Below, one piece after another: positions 9,849 through 17,226 of a stretch of DNA of 64,000 nucleotides. Every line of letters begins with the position of its first letter. Position 1 is the stretch's first letter. Source of the DNA: Gemmatimonadota bacterium (GTDB lineage: Bacteria > JBHIER01 > G020348925); contig CP070758.1 in the NCBI GenBank assembly GCA_020348925.1, forward strand, positions 2,766,118 to 2,830,117. Direction: 5' to 3'. Made by a program: the position numbers and the translations under genes. The notes below the pieces were generated by a model, which was given only the letters and a program-made list of their open reading frames with translations, was not told the DNA's origin and searched no databases.

Positions 9849-11242
9849 TCTGTATGAAAGACACCCTCCTTGTCTATCCGTCTGTAGGTATGAGCACCAA
9901 AACAGTCACGCTGTGCTTGCAGGAGGTTTGCCGGTAACCGCTCCTGACGATAGCTGTCGATATATCCCAAAGAGGCGCTGAAGGCCAAACAGGGAATGCC
10001 CAACTCATTTGCCGTTCGAACCGCATATCTCAGATCCTTCTGCAATTCATTCACCATTGAGGCGAAATGAGGACTTATCAGGAGATTCACCAACTCATGA
10101 TCTTCTTTGAAAGCTTCCCGAATCGAATCAAGCAGTCGTGCCCGAATTATACATCCCCCTTTCCAGATGCGAGCGATCTCGGCAAACTGTAAGTCAAAGC
10201 TGTATTCCGTGGACGCCTCGCGCATGAGTGCAAACCCCTGAGCATAGGCAGTAACCATAGTCAACTTCATGGCGCAACGTAGCGATTCGATGAATTCTTC
10301 TTTCTTCTCCTTAAACTGTATTGGAGGTCCATGCAACACTCTCGAAGCTTCAACTCGCTCCTTTTTGAAGGCCGATAGAATTCTTGCTTCCACGGCAGCG
10401 TTGACAGTGGGGATGGCCACACCAAGATCGAAAGCATTTTGCGACGCCCACTTCCCTGTTCCCTTTTGACCGGCCTGGTCCAGGATAACATCCACTACAG
10501 GTTGATTTGTTTCATCGTCCACTTTTCCCAAAACGGCAGCTGTCACTTCCATGAGGAAACAGTTCAATTCCCCATCATTCCAAGTGCAATAAATGTCTTG
10601 AACCTCGTCAGCCTTCATCTTAAAGGCTATTTTCAGAATATCATATGTTTCACAGATCAGTTGCATGATGCCGTATTCAATGGCATTGTGAACCATTTTC
10701 ACGTAATGACCTGCTCCTCCCGGACCGATGTATGCGCAACAAGGACCATCGTCAACTTGAGCGGCAATGCGTGTGAGAATGGGTTTTACGAGTTCGTATC
10801 CTTCCTTCCGTCCACCAGGCATAATTGACGGACCCCACAAAGCACCCTCCTCCCCACCCGAAATACCGGCTCCTATAAAATGAAGACCAACTGCATCGAG
10901 TTCCATTCCGCGCCTATCAGTGTCCTTGAAATGAGAATTCCCTCCGTCGATGATAAGATCTCCCTCATTCAGATGCGGTTGTAATTGGCCGATTACTGTA
11001 TCGACAGGATCTCCCGCCGGTACCATGAGGAGTATCTTTTTCGGGGTATCAAGTAATTGAAGAAATTCCTCCAAAGCGTTTGTGACTGATATCTTTTTCC
11101 CAGAAAATTTTTCCTCTGAAACTCTCAATTGTTCGCAAGAGACATCAAGACCTACAACCGAAAATCCGTTACGTTCCATATTCAGAGCAAGATTTCGTCC
11201 CATCACACCCATACCAATAATGCCAATGTCATGTTTCTTCAT
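9827..11242 (-). CDS. gnd: 6-phosphogluconate dehydrogenase, decarboxylating
   Basis: 471 aa, the usual length of the long-form enzyme. The Rossmann fingerprint 'GIIGMGVMGRNLALNM' is at the N-terminus. The substrate site follows with 'IDGGNSHFKDT', 'GISGGEEGALWGPSIMPGG' and 'GAGHYVKMVHNAIEYG'. The C-terminal 'AQRDCFGAHTYRRID' with the following His contributes the phosphate-binding tail. It converts 6-phosphogluconate to ribulose 5-phosphate and CO2 with NAD(P)+. All signature residues are retained, so true 6-phosphogluconate is the expected substrate. Its placement between a mannonate-type SDR and a LarA homologue is unusual and hints that gluconate is made in this pathway. AAGGAAAGG precedes the ATG. 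Confidence 0.95.
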   Translation of the reverse strand: MKKHDIGIIGMGVMGRNLALNMERNGFSVVGLDVSCEQLRVSEEKFSGKKISVTNALEEFLQLLDTPKKILLMVPAGDPVDTVIGQLQPHLNEGDLIIDGGNSHFKDTDRRGMELDAVGLHFIGAGISGGEEGALWGPSIMPGGRKEGYELVKPILTRIAAQVDDGPCCAYIGPGGAGHYVKMVHNAIEYGIMQLICETYDILKIAFKMKADEVQDIYCTWNDGELNCFLMEVTAAVLGKVDDETNQPVVDVILDQAGQKGTGKWASQNAFDLGVAIPTVNAAVEARILSAFKKERVEASRVLHGPPIQFKEKKEEFIESLRCAMKLTMVTAYAQGFALMREASTEYSFDLQFAEIARIWKGGCIIRARLLDSIREAFKEDHELVNLLISPHFASMVNELQKDLRYAVRTANELGIPCLAFSASLGYIDSYRQERLPANLLQAQRDCFGAHTYRRIDKEGVFHTEWQERMK

Positions 11243-11271
11243 TGTGCCTTTCCTTTTGGATGATATGCTCG

Positions 11272-12054
11272 CTAAATCGTCATTGCGGAGAAGCCACCGT
11301 CAATCCGAACGATGGCTCCTGTCACAAAAGACGACGCTCTCTTCGAAGCCAACCAAAGTACTGCCCCTACCAGTTCCTCGGGCTCGCCGAACCGCGCCAT
11401 CGGTGTATGGCGAAAAATAGATTCGATCCGATCCTTTGTCAGCAGTTTGCGATTCTGCTCGGCCGGGAAAAATCCCGGAGCGATGGCGTTGACCCGAACT
11501 CTATGTATCGCCCATTCACGGGCGAGGAACTGGGTAAGATTATTGACACCGGCCTTGGAGATACCGTAGGTAAACACCTTTGAAAGAGGAGGACCTGATG
11601 AGGCGGAGGAAATGTTGATAATACTCCCACCCTCCCCCTGCTCGACCATCCTCTGTCCGAAAATCTGACAGGCAAGAAACATACTTTTTAGATTTACGTC
11701 CAATATCTTGTGCCACTCGTCCTCAGTTATTTCGAAAAAGGGCGTTCCGGAATTAATGCCTGGTGCATTGATGAGGATATCCACGCGCCCCCATGCAGAT
11801 ACAATCTCCCCCCTCGCATGTTCTAATTGCACCCTACTGCTGGCATCCGCTTGGAGAGCCAGAGTTTCCACGTCTGTCTGATTTTTTATGTGAGACATCT
11901 GCTTTTCGGCGCTCTCCTTGTTGATATCCAATATGGCCACGCGGGCACCTGCCTTGGCTAAAGCTCCAGCCATAGCACCGGCCAGCACTCCCCCTCCCCC
12001 GATGACTATGGCAACTTTCTTCTTCAATCCGAAGAGGGATTCGAAATATCCCAT
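11272..12054 (-). CDS. SDR oxidoreductase, probable fructuronate/mannonate reductase
   Basis: 260 aa classical short-chain dehydrogenase. The nucleotide-binding loop reads 'VIGGGGVLAGAMA', a variant of TGxxxGxG, followed by 'ILINAPGIN' and the catalytic set Ser ('ISSASSG'), Tyr and Lys ('YGISKAG'). The C-terminus ends 'VRIDGGFSA'. SDRs of this kind in uronate operons are annotated as D-mannonate oxidoreductases that reduce D-fructuronate to D-mannonate, replacing the long-chain UxuB. Here the gene lies between uxaE, whose product is fructuronate, and gnd, which supports that role. AAAGGAG precedes the ATG. The specific substrate is inferred from context; the SDR fold is certain. Confidence 0.82.
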   Translation of the reverse strand: MGYFESLFGLKKKVAIVIGGGGVLAGAMAGALAKAGARVAILDINKESAEKQMSHIKNQTDVETLALQADASSRVQLEHARGEIVSAWGRVDILINAPGINSGTPFFEITEDEWHKILDVNLKSMFLACQIFGQRMVEQGEGGSIINISSASSGPPLSKVFTYGISKAGVNNLTQFLAREWAIHRVRVNAIAPGFFPAEQNRKLLTKDRIESIFRHTPMARFGEPEELVGAVLWLASKRASSFVTGAIVRIDGGFSAMTI

Positions 12055-12086
12055 GATTTTTCTCCTTTGTCACGACGTCCAAAGAT

Positions 12087-13646
12087 TTAAAGAAAAGGCG
12101 CAATATGCCTTTTCATATGCTGTTCCAAGTTATCGTAATGGACCTCTTCATATATCTTGAGACAATCTCGTATGCGGTCTCGAAATAGATAATTGCCCTC
12201 GCTGTCCTTTTCAGTCAAAACAGAGCCAAAGCCAACATGCAAAACCTGACGAGCATTCTCGTCATCAAATAAAGCTTGAAGCTGATCATCCGAGCAACGA
12301 GTGCCCGCCGGAACATTTTCTATCTCCGCAGAAATGTGATAGGTCGATCTATTCACATGAAATCCCTGCCTGGAGAAATCAAGGATCGCTCTGAAGAGAT
12401 CAGGATTTTTTGATGAAATAGTTTGTAAGGCCACAAGATAGCTCGTTCCTGCCGTTTTGATGTGAACGTATCCACCCCTCAGATTCCCTACGATATGATA
12501 CACGCTGAATTTATCACTGCCGGAATGAAAACTGAGCTTATAGGGCCCCATATGTTGAGAGATGAGTGCATGCTTTTCATATTCTTTCTGAAACCGACCA
12601 AGATCCCCTTTGTAGTCAATGCCCTTTTCAAAATCTCCGATAAAACGTGGAGCAAGGCTTATGAATTTCACTCCCAATCTCTTTAATTCAGTTGCTATGA
12701 AATAATGCTCGAAAGTCGTTGTCACAGCATCCGTCTCATCAACGGACATTTCCAATTCAAAAGGTTTCCCGGACATAGCATCAAGGAGATAATGATACAT
12801 TGTATAGGTATAAAGAATAGCTCTTCCGTATTTCGCAATGGCACGATAGATTTCTTCCCGATCCGGATTCAAAGTCAACCCGTCACTCAGCTTGATGATT
12901 CGCCCTGCGTGTCTTTTTTCGCAGTCTGCGAGAGTGTCCTCCAGCTCGGACCATGCAATGGCACCTACTTTCTCTCTGAGCTCAGCTCCCGAACAGATAT
13001 CGGCTTCGTTATCAACATGATCTCCGGGATCGATGGTATACATCGTGTAGCCCGCCTTTACCATCAGGTCGATATCCTCTTCCGTTTTCAGATGGTCCGC
13101 ATCGGCCCCAAATCCGTCGCGATATCCTTCCTGAAAGACAGCCCACGTGGCTGCATCGATCACTTCCTCAGGTGTGCGCTCGGTCCGAGTGAGCTCCCGG
13201 ATGGATTGCTGGGCCAGAATCGCCTTCATTGATGTTCCCGCAACGGCTCGAATATGGCCAGGCCCCGCCAAGCCCAGTCGATCACCCAAACCAAGGGAAT
13301 GTCCAGGCTCAAGAATCGTGGGAGCAGTAAAGGAAAATAGATTCCGCATCGTTAGCGCATTTTGATGATGCAAGGAGCATTTTTTAAGATTCAACTTCCC
13401 ACGTTCTATATTTTGTGCCACAATTTCACCATTAAAACTTCCCCACCTCGTATCATCACTGCTGTTGAAGAGAATCCACAGATATTTCACCCCACCCGAG
13501 ATACCCAAATAAACATAATCCTCTCCGCTCATTATAATGGACCGAGGATATACCTCAACTTCAAGTGCATCGGAAAATCGAATTGTCCTGCGTTCATGGG
13601 AAAAAGTGTTTTTTGCATCCTCCAGCAATGTCACACATCTCGTCAA
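12087..13646 (-). CDS. uxaE: Tagaturonate/fructuronate epimerase (UxaE family)
   Basis: 519 aa cytoplasmic protein that I recognise as the Thermotoga-type UxaE family. Conserved stretches include 'GLGDRLGLAGPGHIRA', 'AVFQEGYRDGFGADADHLK', 'MYTIDPGDHV' and 'LSFHSGSDKFSVY'. The enzyme epimerises D-tagaturonate at C4 to D-fructuronate, so galacturonate and glucuronate catabolism converge after UxaC. The start is a TTG at 13646, supported by AGGAGG nine bases upstream; no in-frame ATG is better placed. It sits 32 bases after eda and 32 bases before the SDR, consistent with one transcript. The activity assignment rests on family recognition. Confidence 0.88.
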   Translation of the reverse strand: MTRCVTLLEDAKNTFSHERRTIRFSDALEVEVYPRSIIMSGEDYVYLGISGGVKYLWILFNSSDDTRWGSFNGEIVAQNIERGKLNLKKCSLHHQNALTMRNLFSFTAPTILEPGHSLGLGDRLGLAGPGHIRAVAGTSMKAILAQQSIRELTRTERTPEEVIDAATWAVFQEGYRDGFGADADHLKTEEDIDLMVKAGYTMYTIDPGDHVDNEADICSGAELREKVGAIAWSELEDTLADCEKRHAGRIIKLSDGLTLNPDREEIYRAIAKYGRAILYTYTMYHYLLDAMSGKPFELEMSVDETDAVTTTFEHYFIATELKRLGVKFISLAPRFIGDFEKGIDYKGDLGRFQKEYEKHALISQHMGPYKLSFHSGSDKFSVYHIVGNLRGGYVHIKTAGTSYLVALQTISSKNPDLFRAILDFSRQGFHVNRSTYHISAEIENVPAGTRCSDDQLQALFDDENARQVLHVGFGSVLTEKDSEGNYLFRDRIRDCLKIYEEVHYDNLEQHMKRHIAPFL

Positions 13647-13678
13647 CGGAATAAACCTCCTCTTTTCATTCGTTTCTT

Positions 13679-14350
13679 CTATTGATCTCTCTTTGCCCGG
13701 ATCTTTTCTCTGGCACTGCGGATTATTGCCACAAATTTAGCTGCAAGATCTGTGAGCTGGTTCCACTGTTCATTGCGAATGGCCTCTTTTCTCAAGAGGG
13801 AACCGCCTGCACCCAGAAAATCAGCTCCCGCCTCAATGAACTGTGAGGCGTTCTCCAGATTGATTCCACCTGTGGGCGTGAGCCGGATCCGTGGCAACGG
13901 CCCTTTTATGTCTTTGAAAAACTGTGGGCCTAAAACCGTTGCTGGAAAGACTTTCACCACGTCAGCCCCAGCTTCCCAGGCGCGTAATATCTCCGTCGGT
14001 GTGAATGCCCCAGGCACACACACTTTATCGTAGTTATGGGTTGCCTCTACAATCTCGCCTTTAAAAATGGGGCTGACGATAAACTCAGCACCGGCCGATA
14101 TTGCAGAACGTGCCGTATCGGCATCGAGCACAGTACCAGCTCCGATGAGAACTTTCTGACCCAATTTCCTGGATAGCTCTGTGATGATGTCCAGCGCTCC
14201 GGGGGTCGTCATGGTGATCTCGATACACGAAAGACCGCCCCTGCCTAAAGCTTCAACCACCTGGAGCAAGTTTTGCGTTTCGGCCATCCGTATGACGGCC
14301 ACCAAGCCATCGTCGACCATTCGTTTCAGAATATGTTCTCGTTTCTCCAT
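13679..14350 (-). CDS. eda: 2-keto-3-deoxy-6-phosphogluconate aldolase
   Basis: 223 aa, typical for the bacterial KDPG/KHG aldolase. Visible active-site residues are Arg in 'LVAVIR', Glu in 'IEITMTTPGA' and the Schiff-base lysine K133 in 'DVVKVFPA', as well as the 'TPTGGI' phosphate loop near the C-terminus. It cleaves KDPG to pyruvate and glyceraldehyde 3-phosphate and closes the Entner-Doudoroff branch fed by KdgK in the same run. The ATG is preceded by GGAGAG. It follows the TRAP permease gene by 24 bases, so uptake and catabolism are probably co-expressed. Confidence 0.94.
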   Translation of the reverse strand: MEKREHILKRMVDDGLVAVIRMAETQNLLQVVEALGRGGLSCIEITMTTPGALDIITELSRKLGQKVLIGAGTVLDADTARSAISAGAEFIVSPIFKGEIVEATHNYDKVCVPGAFTPTEILRAWEAGADVVKVFPATVLGPQFFKDIKGPLPRIRLTPTGGINLENASQFIEAGADFLGAGGSLLRKEAIRNEQWNQLTDLAAKFVAIIRSAREKIRAKRDQ

Positions 14351-14374
14351 CTCTCTCCATTCGATGAAAATCCG

Positions 14375-15670
14375 TCAATAGCCGAAGAGTCTGGGTAAAA
14401 ACAGGGTCAGCTCAGGAATGTAGGTAATGATCATCAGGACTACGATCATGACAATAAAGAACGGCAGTAAATACCGGGTTACATCGACAATAGTCGTTTT
14501 TGCGATGCCACATCCGACAAACAGCACCGAGCCCACCGGCGGTGTACACAAACCAATGCATAAGTTGAGGACCATGATGATGCCAAAATGAAGTGGGGTC
14601 AGACCCAACTGAATGACAACCGGCAGGAAAATCGGTGTAAAGATAAGAACCGCGGGCGTCATGTCCATAAAGGTTCCCACGGCCAGAAGAAGAACATTGA
14701 TGATAAGGAGGATAAGGACCTTACTGTCGGTCATGGCTATCAGGGCCGCACTCACATTCTGAGGCAGGTTCTCGTAAGACATGATCCAGGACATGGCCGT
14801 GGAGGTACCGATCAATAACATGACGATGGCCGTGGTTTCGACCGTGGCCAGGAGAATGTCCGGAAGCTCCTTCACTTTAACCTCACGATAGATAACGACG
14901 GCCAAAAGTAAAGAATAGATGACCGCTACGGCGCTGGCTTCGGTGGCGGTAAAGATTCCGGCAATGATCCCCCCGATAACGATGACGACCAGCAGCAGAC
15001 TGGGTATGGCATCGAAGAATTTCTTCACACCCTCCCAAACCGGGAGCCGCTCCCCCACGGGATATTTTTTTCTGACGGCAACAACAGCACAGACACCCAT
15101 CAGGCCCAGGCCGACCAGAATGCCGGGGATATATCCGGCGATGAAGAGGGCGGCAATGGAGACCCCGCCGCTAGCCAGGGAATAGACAATGAGGATATTG
15201 CTGGGAGGAATGAGCAGCCCCGTTGTGGCAGAGGTGACATTGACCGCGGCGTTAAAATTCTTATCATACCCTTCCTTGTTCATCAGTGGAATCATGAAAC
15301 CACCAATAGCCGACGTGGCAGCCACAGCGGAGCCCGAGATGGCCCCAAAAAACATGCAGGCCAGAACATTCACATAGGCCAGACCGCCGGGAAACACACC
15401 GACGATCACCTTGGCAAAATTGATGAGTCTTCGAGCGATCCCTCCTCTTCCCATCAGTTTGCCGGACAGTATAAAGAAGGGGATGGCCAGCAGGGCAAAA
15501 CTGTCCAGACCCGTTGCCATGCGCTGGGCCACGGTGGTCACGGCCGGCCCGGTCTGGACAGTAAACAGCATGGTCAATATCGTGGCAATACCGATACTGT
15601 AGGATATGGGCACACTCACAGCCAGAAGGATGACGAAGCTGATGATCAATACGAATACCGATATGTTCAT
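14375..15670 (-). CDS. dctM: TRAP transporter large permease (DctM/SiaM type)
   Basis: 431 aa, with about twelve hydrophobic helices, the usual size for the large membrane subunit of tripartite ATP-independent periplasmic transporters. Family marks include 'LDSFALLAIPFFILSGKLMGRGG', shortened here to its core GGIARRL region, 'ISGSAVAATSAIGGFMIPLM' core residues, and 'LNLCIGLCTPPVG' near the C-terminus. It uses a sodium gradient to bring an acidic sugar, delivered by the DctP-like protein, across the inner membrane. It lies 13 bases downstream of the small permease and directly upstream of eda. Uronates or unsaturated uronates are the likely cargo given the neighbours. Confidence 0.94.
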   Translation of the reverse strand: MNISVFVLIISFVILLAVSVPISYSIGIATILTMLFTVQTGPAVTTVAQRMATGLDSFALLAIPFFILSGKLMGRGGIARRLINFAKVIVGVFPGGLAYVNVLACMFFGAISGSAVAATSAIGGFMIPLMNKEGYDKNFNAAVNVTSATTGLLIPPSNILIVYSLASGGVSIAALFIAGYIPGILVGLGLMGVCAVVAVRKKYPVGERLPVWEGVKKFFDAIPSLLLVVIVIGGIIAGIFTATEASAVAVIYSLLLAVVIYREVKVKELPDILLATVETTAIVMLLIGTSTAMSWIMSYENLPQNVSAALIAMTDSKVLILLIINVLLLAVGTFMDMTPAVLIFTPIFLPVVIQLGLTPLHFGIIMVLNLCIGLCTPPVGSVLFVGCGIAKTTIVDVTRYLLPFFIVMIVVLMIITYIPELTLFLPRLFGY

Positions 15671-15683
15671 GACTTCAACCTTT

Positions 15684-16214
15684 TCAATCTATAGTTGCTG
15701 TTAATCTTTCATCGGGAATCAGTTTTTCCGTATCCTGTCCCTTCCACTCCATGAATGTTTCGTACATGAAAAAGAAAGAATAATACATCATAATGATTCC
15801 CGTGATGGGAAGGACTGAGTAGACGTAGCCCATTTTGATGCCCAAAGCCGCCGAGACCTGATTCAAGTCGAGGGTGATCTGCACGAGCCTGATCCCTCCC
15901 AGAACAAGAACGGTGAAACTGAAAATAAAGATACACCCATTGACAAAAAATGTTGAAATGTTTCTTTTGATGCCCTTCAATTTGTACGTCAGGATATCAA
16001 TGCCGAGATGGGCCTTGGTTCTCAGGGCATAACTGGCTCCAAGCAACCCTATCCAGATGAGCAGAAACGTCGCCAGCTCCTCAGTAAACGAACTTGGATG
16101 CTGGAGAATAAAGCGGGTGATCACCTGCCAGGTCACATCGAGGACCATGACGGCCATGAGAACAATGAGCACTTTGCTCAATACCGAATCGATCACGGAA
16201 GTCAGTTTTTTCAT
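15684..16214 (-). CDS. dctQ: TRAP transporter small permease (DctQ type)
   Basis: 176 aa with four predicted membrane helices (about residues 10-30, 45-65, 85-110 and 125-150). The family motif 'EELATFLLIWIGLLGASYALR' is represented by 'FTEELATFLLIWIG' and 'ASYALRTKAHLGID'. It is the small membrane subunit that pairs with the large permease encoded 13 bases downstream. AAGGAT lies upstream of the ATG. It carries no catalytic activity and no sign of fusion to the large subunit. Confidence 0.93.
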   Translation of the reverse strand: MKKLTSVIDSVLSKVLIVLMAVMVLDVTWQVITRFILQHPSSFTEELATFLLIWIGLLGASYALRTKAHLGIDILTYKLKGIKRNISTFFVNGCIFIFSFTVLVLGGIRLVQITLDLNQVSAALGIKMGYVYSVLPITGIIMMYYSFFFMYETFMEWKGQDTEKLIPDERLTATID

Positions 16215-16227
16215 ACCTGTATCCTTG

Positions 16228-17214
16228 TTATGGAATCGCCTCTATTTCTTTCATGATCCGATACACAGGTTGTCCACGATAGGATTCGTGCATCGACTGT
16301 ACTTTCTCCTGGAAAGGTGTTTTGTCAGGATAGATCACTTTGACACCGGCCTTTTGCACCTCAGCCAGAGCGTGCTCACTTCCTTCCTTCCACAATGTCC
16401 TTTGATAGTCCACCGATTCATCCACAGCCGCCTGAACCCATTCCTGTTCCTGGGGCGTCAAGCTGTTCCACACATGGGTACTCATAATCAGGATATCGGG
16501 GACAGAGGTGTGTTCATCAAGACTGTAATACTTGCAGACTTCATAGTGTTTGGACAGATAGAAACTCGGAGGGTTGTTCTCCGCCCCGTCGACAACGCCC
16601 TGCTGAAGAGCGGTGTACAACTCACCCCATGAGATCGGAGTTGCCGAACCCCCCAGGGTTTGAATCATTTTCACGGACGTGAGGCTCTTCTGCACCCGGA
16701 TTTTGAGTCCCTCCAGATCGTTGGGATTCTCTATGGGGACTTCCTTGGTGTAGAAACTTCTGCTTCCAGCATCATAGTAACACATCCCCTTCAGATAGTA
16801 TTTCTCCCCGGCAGACAGCAGTCGCTTCCCGATGTCACCCTTGAGCACCTTCCACAGATGATCCTCGTCCCGGAAAATGTATGGGATACTGAAAACCTTC
16901 ATCTCCGGTATGAAACCCTCCAACGGGCTTGTGGACACTTTGGTCATGGCCAAACTGCCGATCTGAAGAAGCTCGACGAGCTCACGCTCTGCGCCCAACT
17001 GCTCACTGGGATAAATATCTATACAGACCTGTCCCCTCGATTTTTGCTCGACCAATTCCGCCATGTAGACCATTCCCCGATGCACGGGATGATTGATATC
17101 CAGGGCGTGGGCCAGTTTCAAGACCCGCACTTTTGATTGGGTCTGGCAGCCGGCCTGAAATATCGATACAAGACAGATAAGAATAAAGAGCTTCTTCAAA
17201 TTCTCAGTTTTCAT
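16228..17214 (-). CDS. dctP: TRAP transporter substrate-binding lipoprotein (DctP type)
   Basis: 328 aa. The N-terminus is a lipoprotein signal with a lipobox 'FQAGC' (Cys at about residue 23), so the binder is membrane-anchored rather than free. The mature protein has the DctP pattern: 'LAHALDINHPVHRGM', 'IDIYPSEQLGAERELVELLQIG', here cited only by its 'SEQLGAERE' core, 'LKIRVQ' with the conserved carboxylate-binding Arg, and 'GVVDGAENNPPSF'. The conserved arginine indicates an acidic ligand, most likely a hexuronate or unsaturated uronate. It is the first TRAP gene of the P-Q-M order and follows a GH31 gene by 12 bases. Confidence 0.93.
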   Translation of the reverse strand: MKTENLKKLFILICLVSIFQAGCQTQSKVRVLKLAHALDINHPVHRGMVYMAELVEQKSRGQVCIDIYPSEQLGAERELVELLQIGSLAMTKVSTSPLEGFIPEMKVFSIPYIFRDEDHLWKVLKGDIGKRLLSAGEKYYLKGMCYYDAGSRSFYTKEVPIENPNDLEGLKIRVQKSLTSVKMIQTLGGSATPISWGELYTALQQGVVDGAENNPPSFYLSKHYEVCKYYSLDEHTSVPDILIMSTHVWNSLTPQEQEWVQAAVDESVDYQRTLWKEGSEHALAEVQKAGVKVIYPDKTPFQEKVQSMHESYRGQPVYRIMKEIEAIP

Positions 17215-17226
17215 AAATATTCGCTT

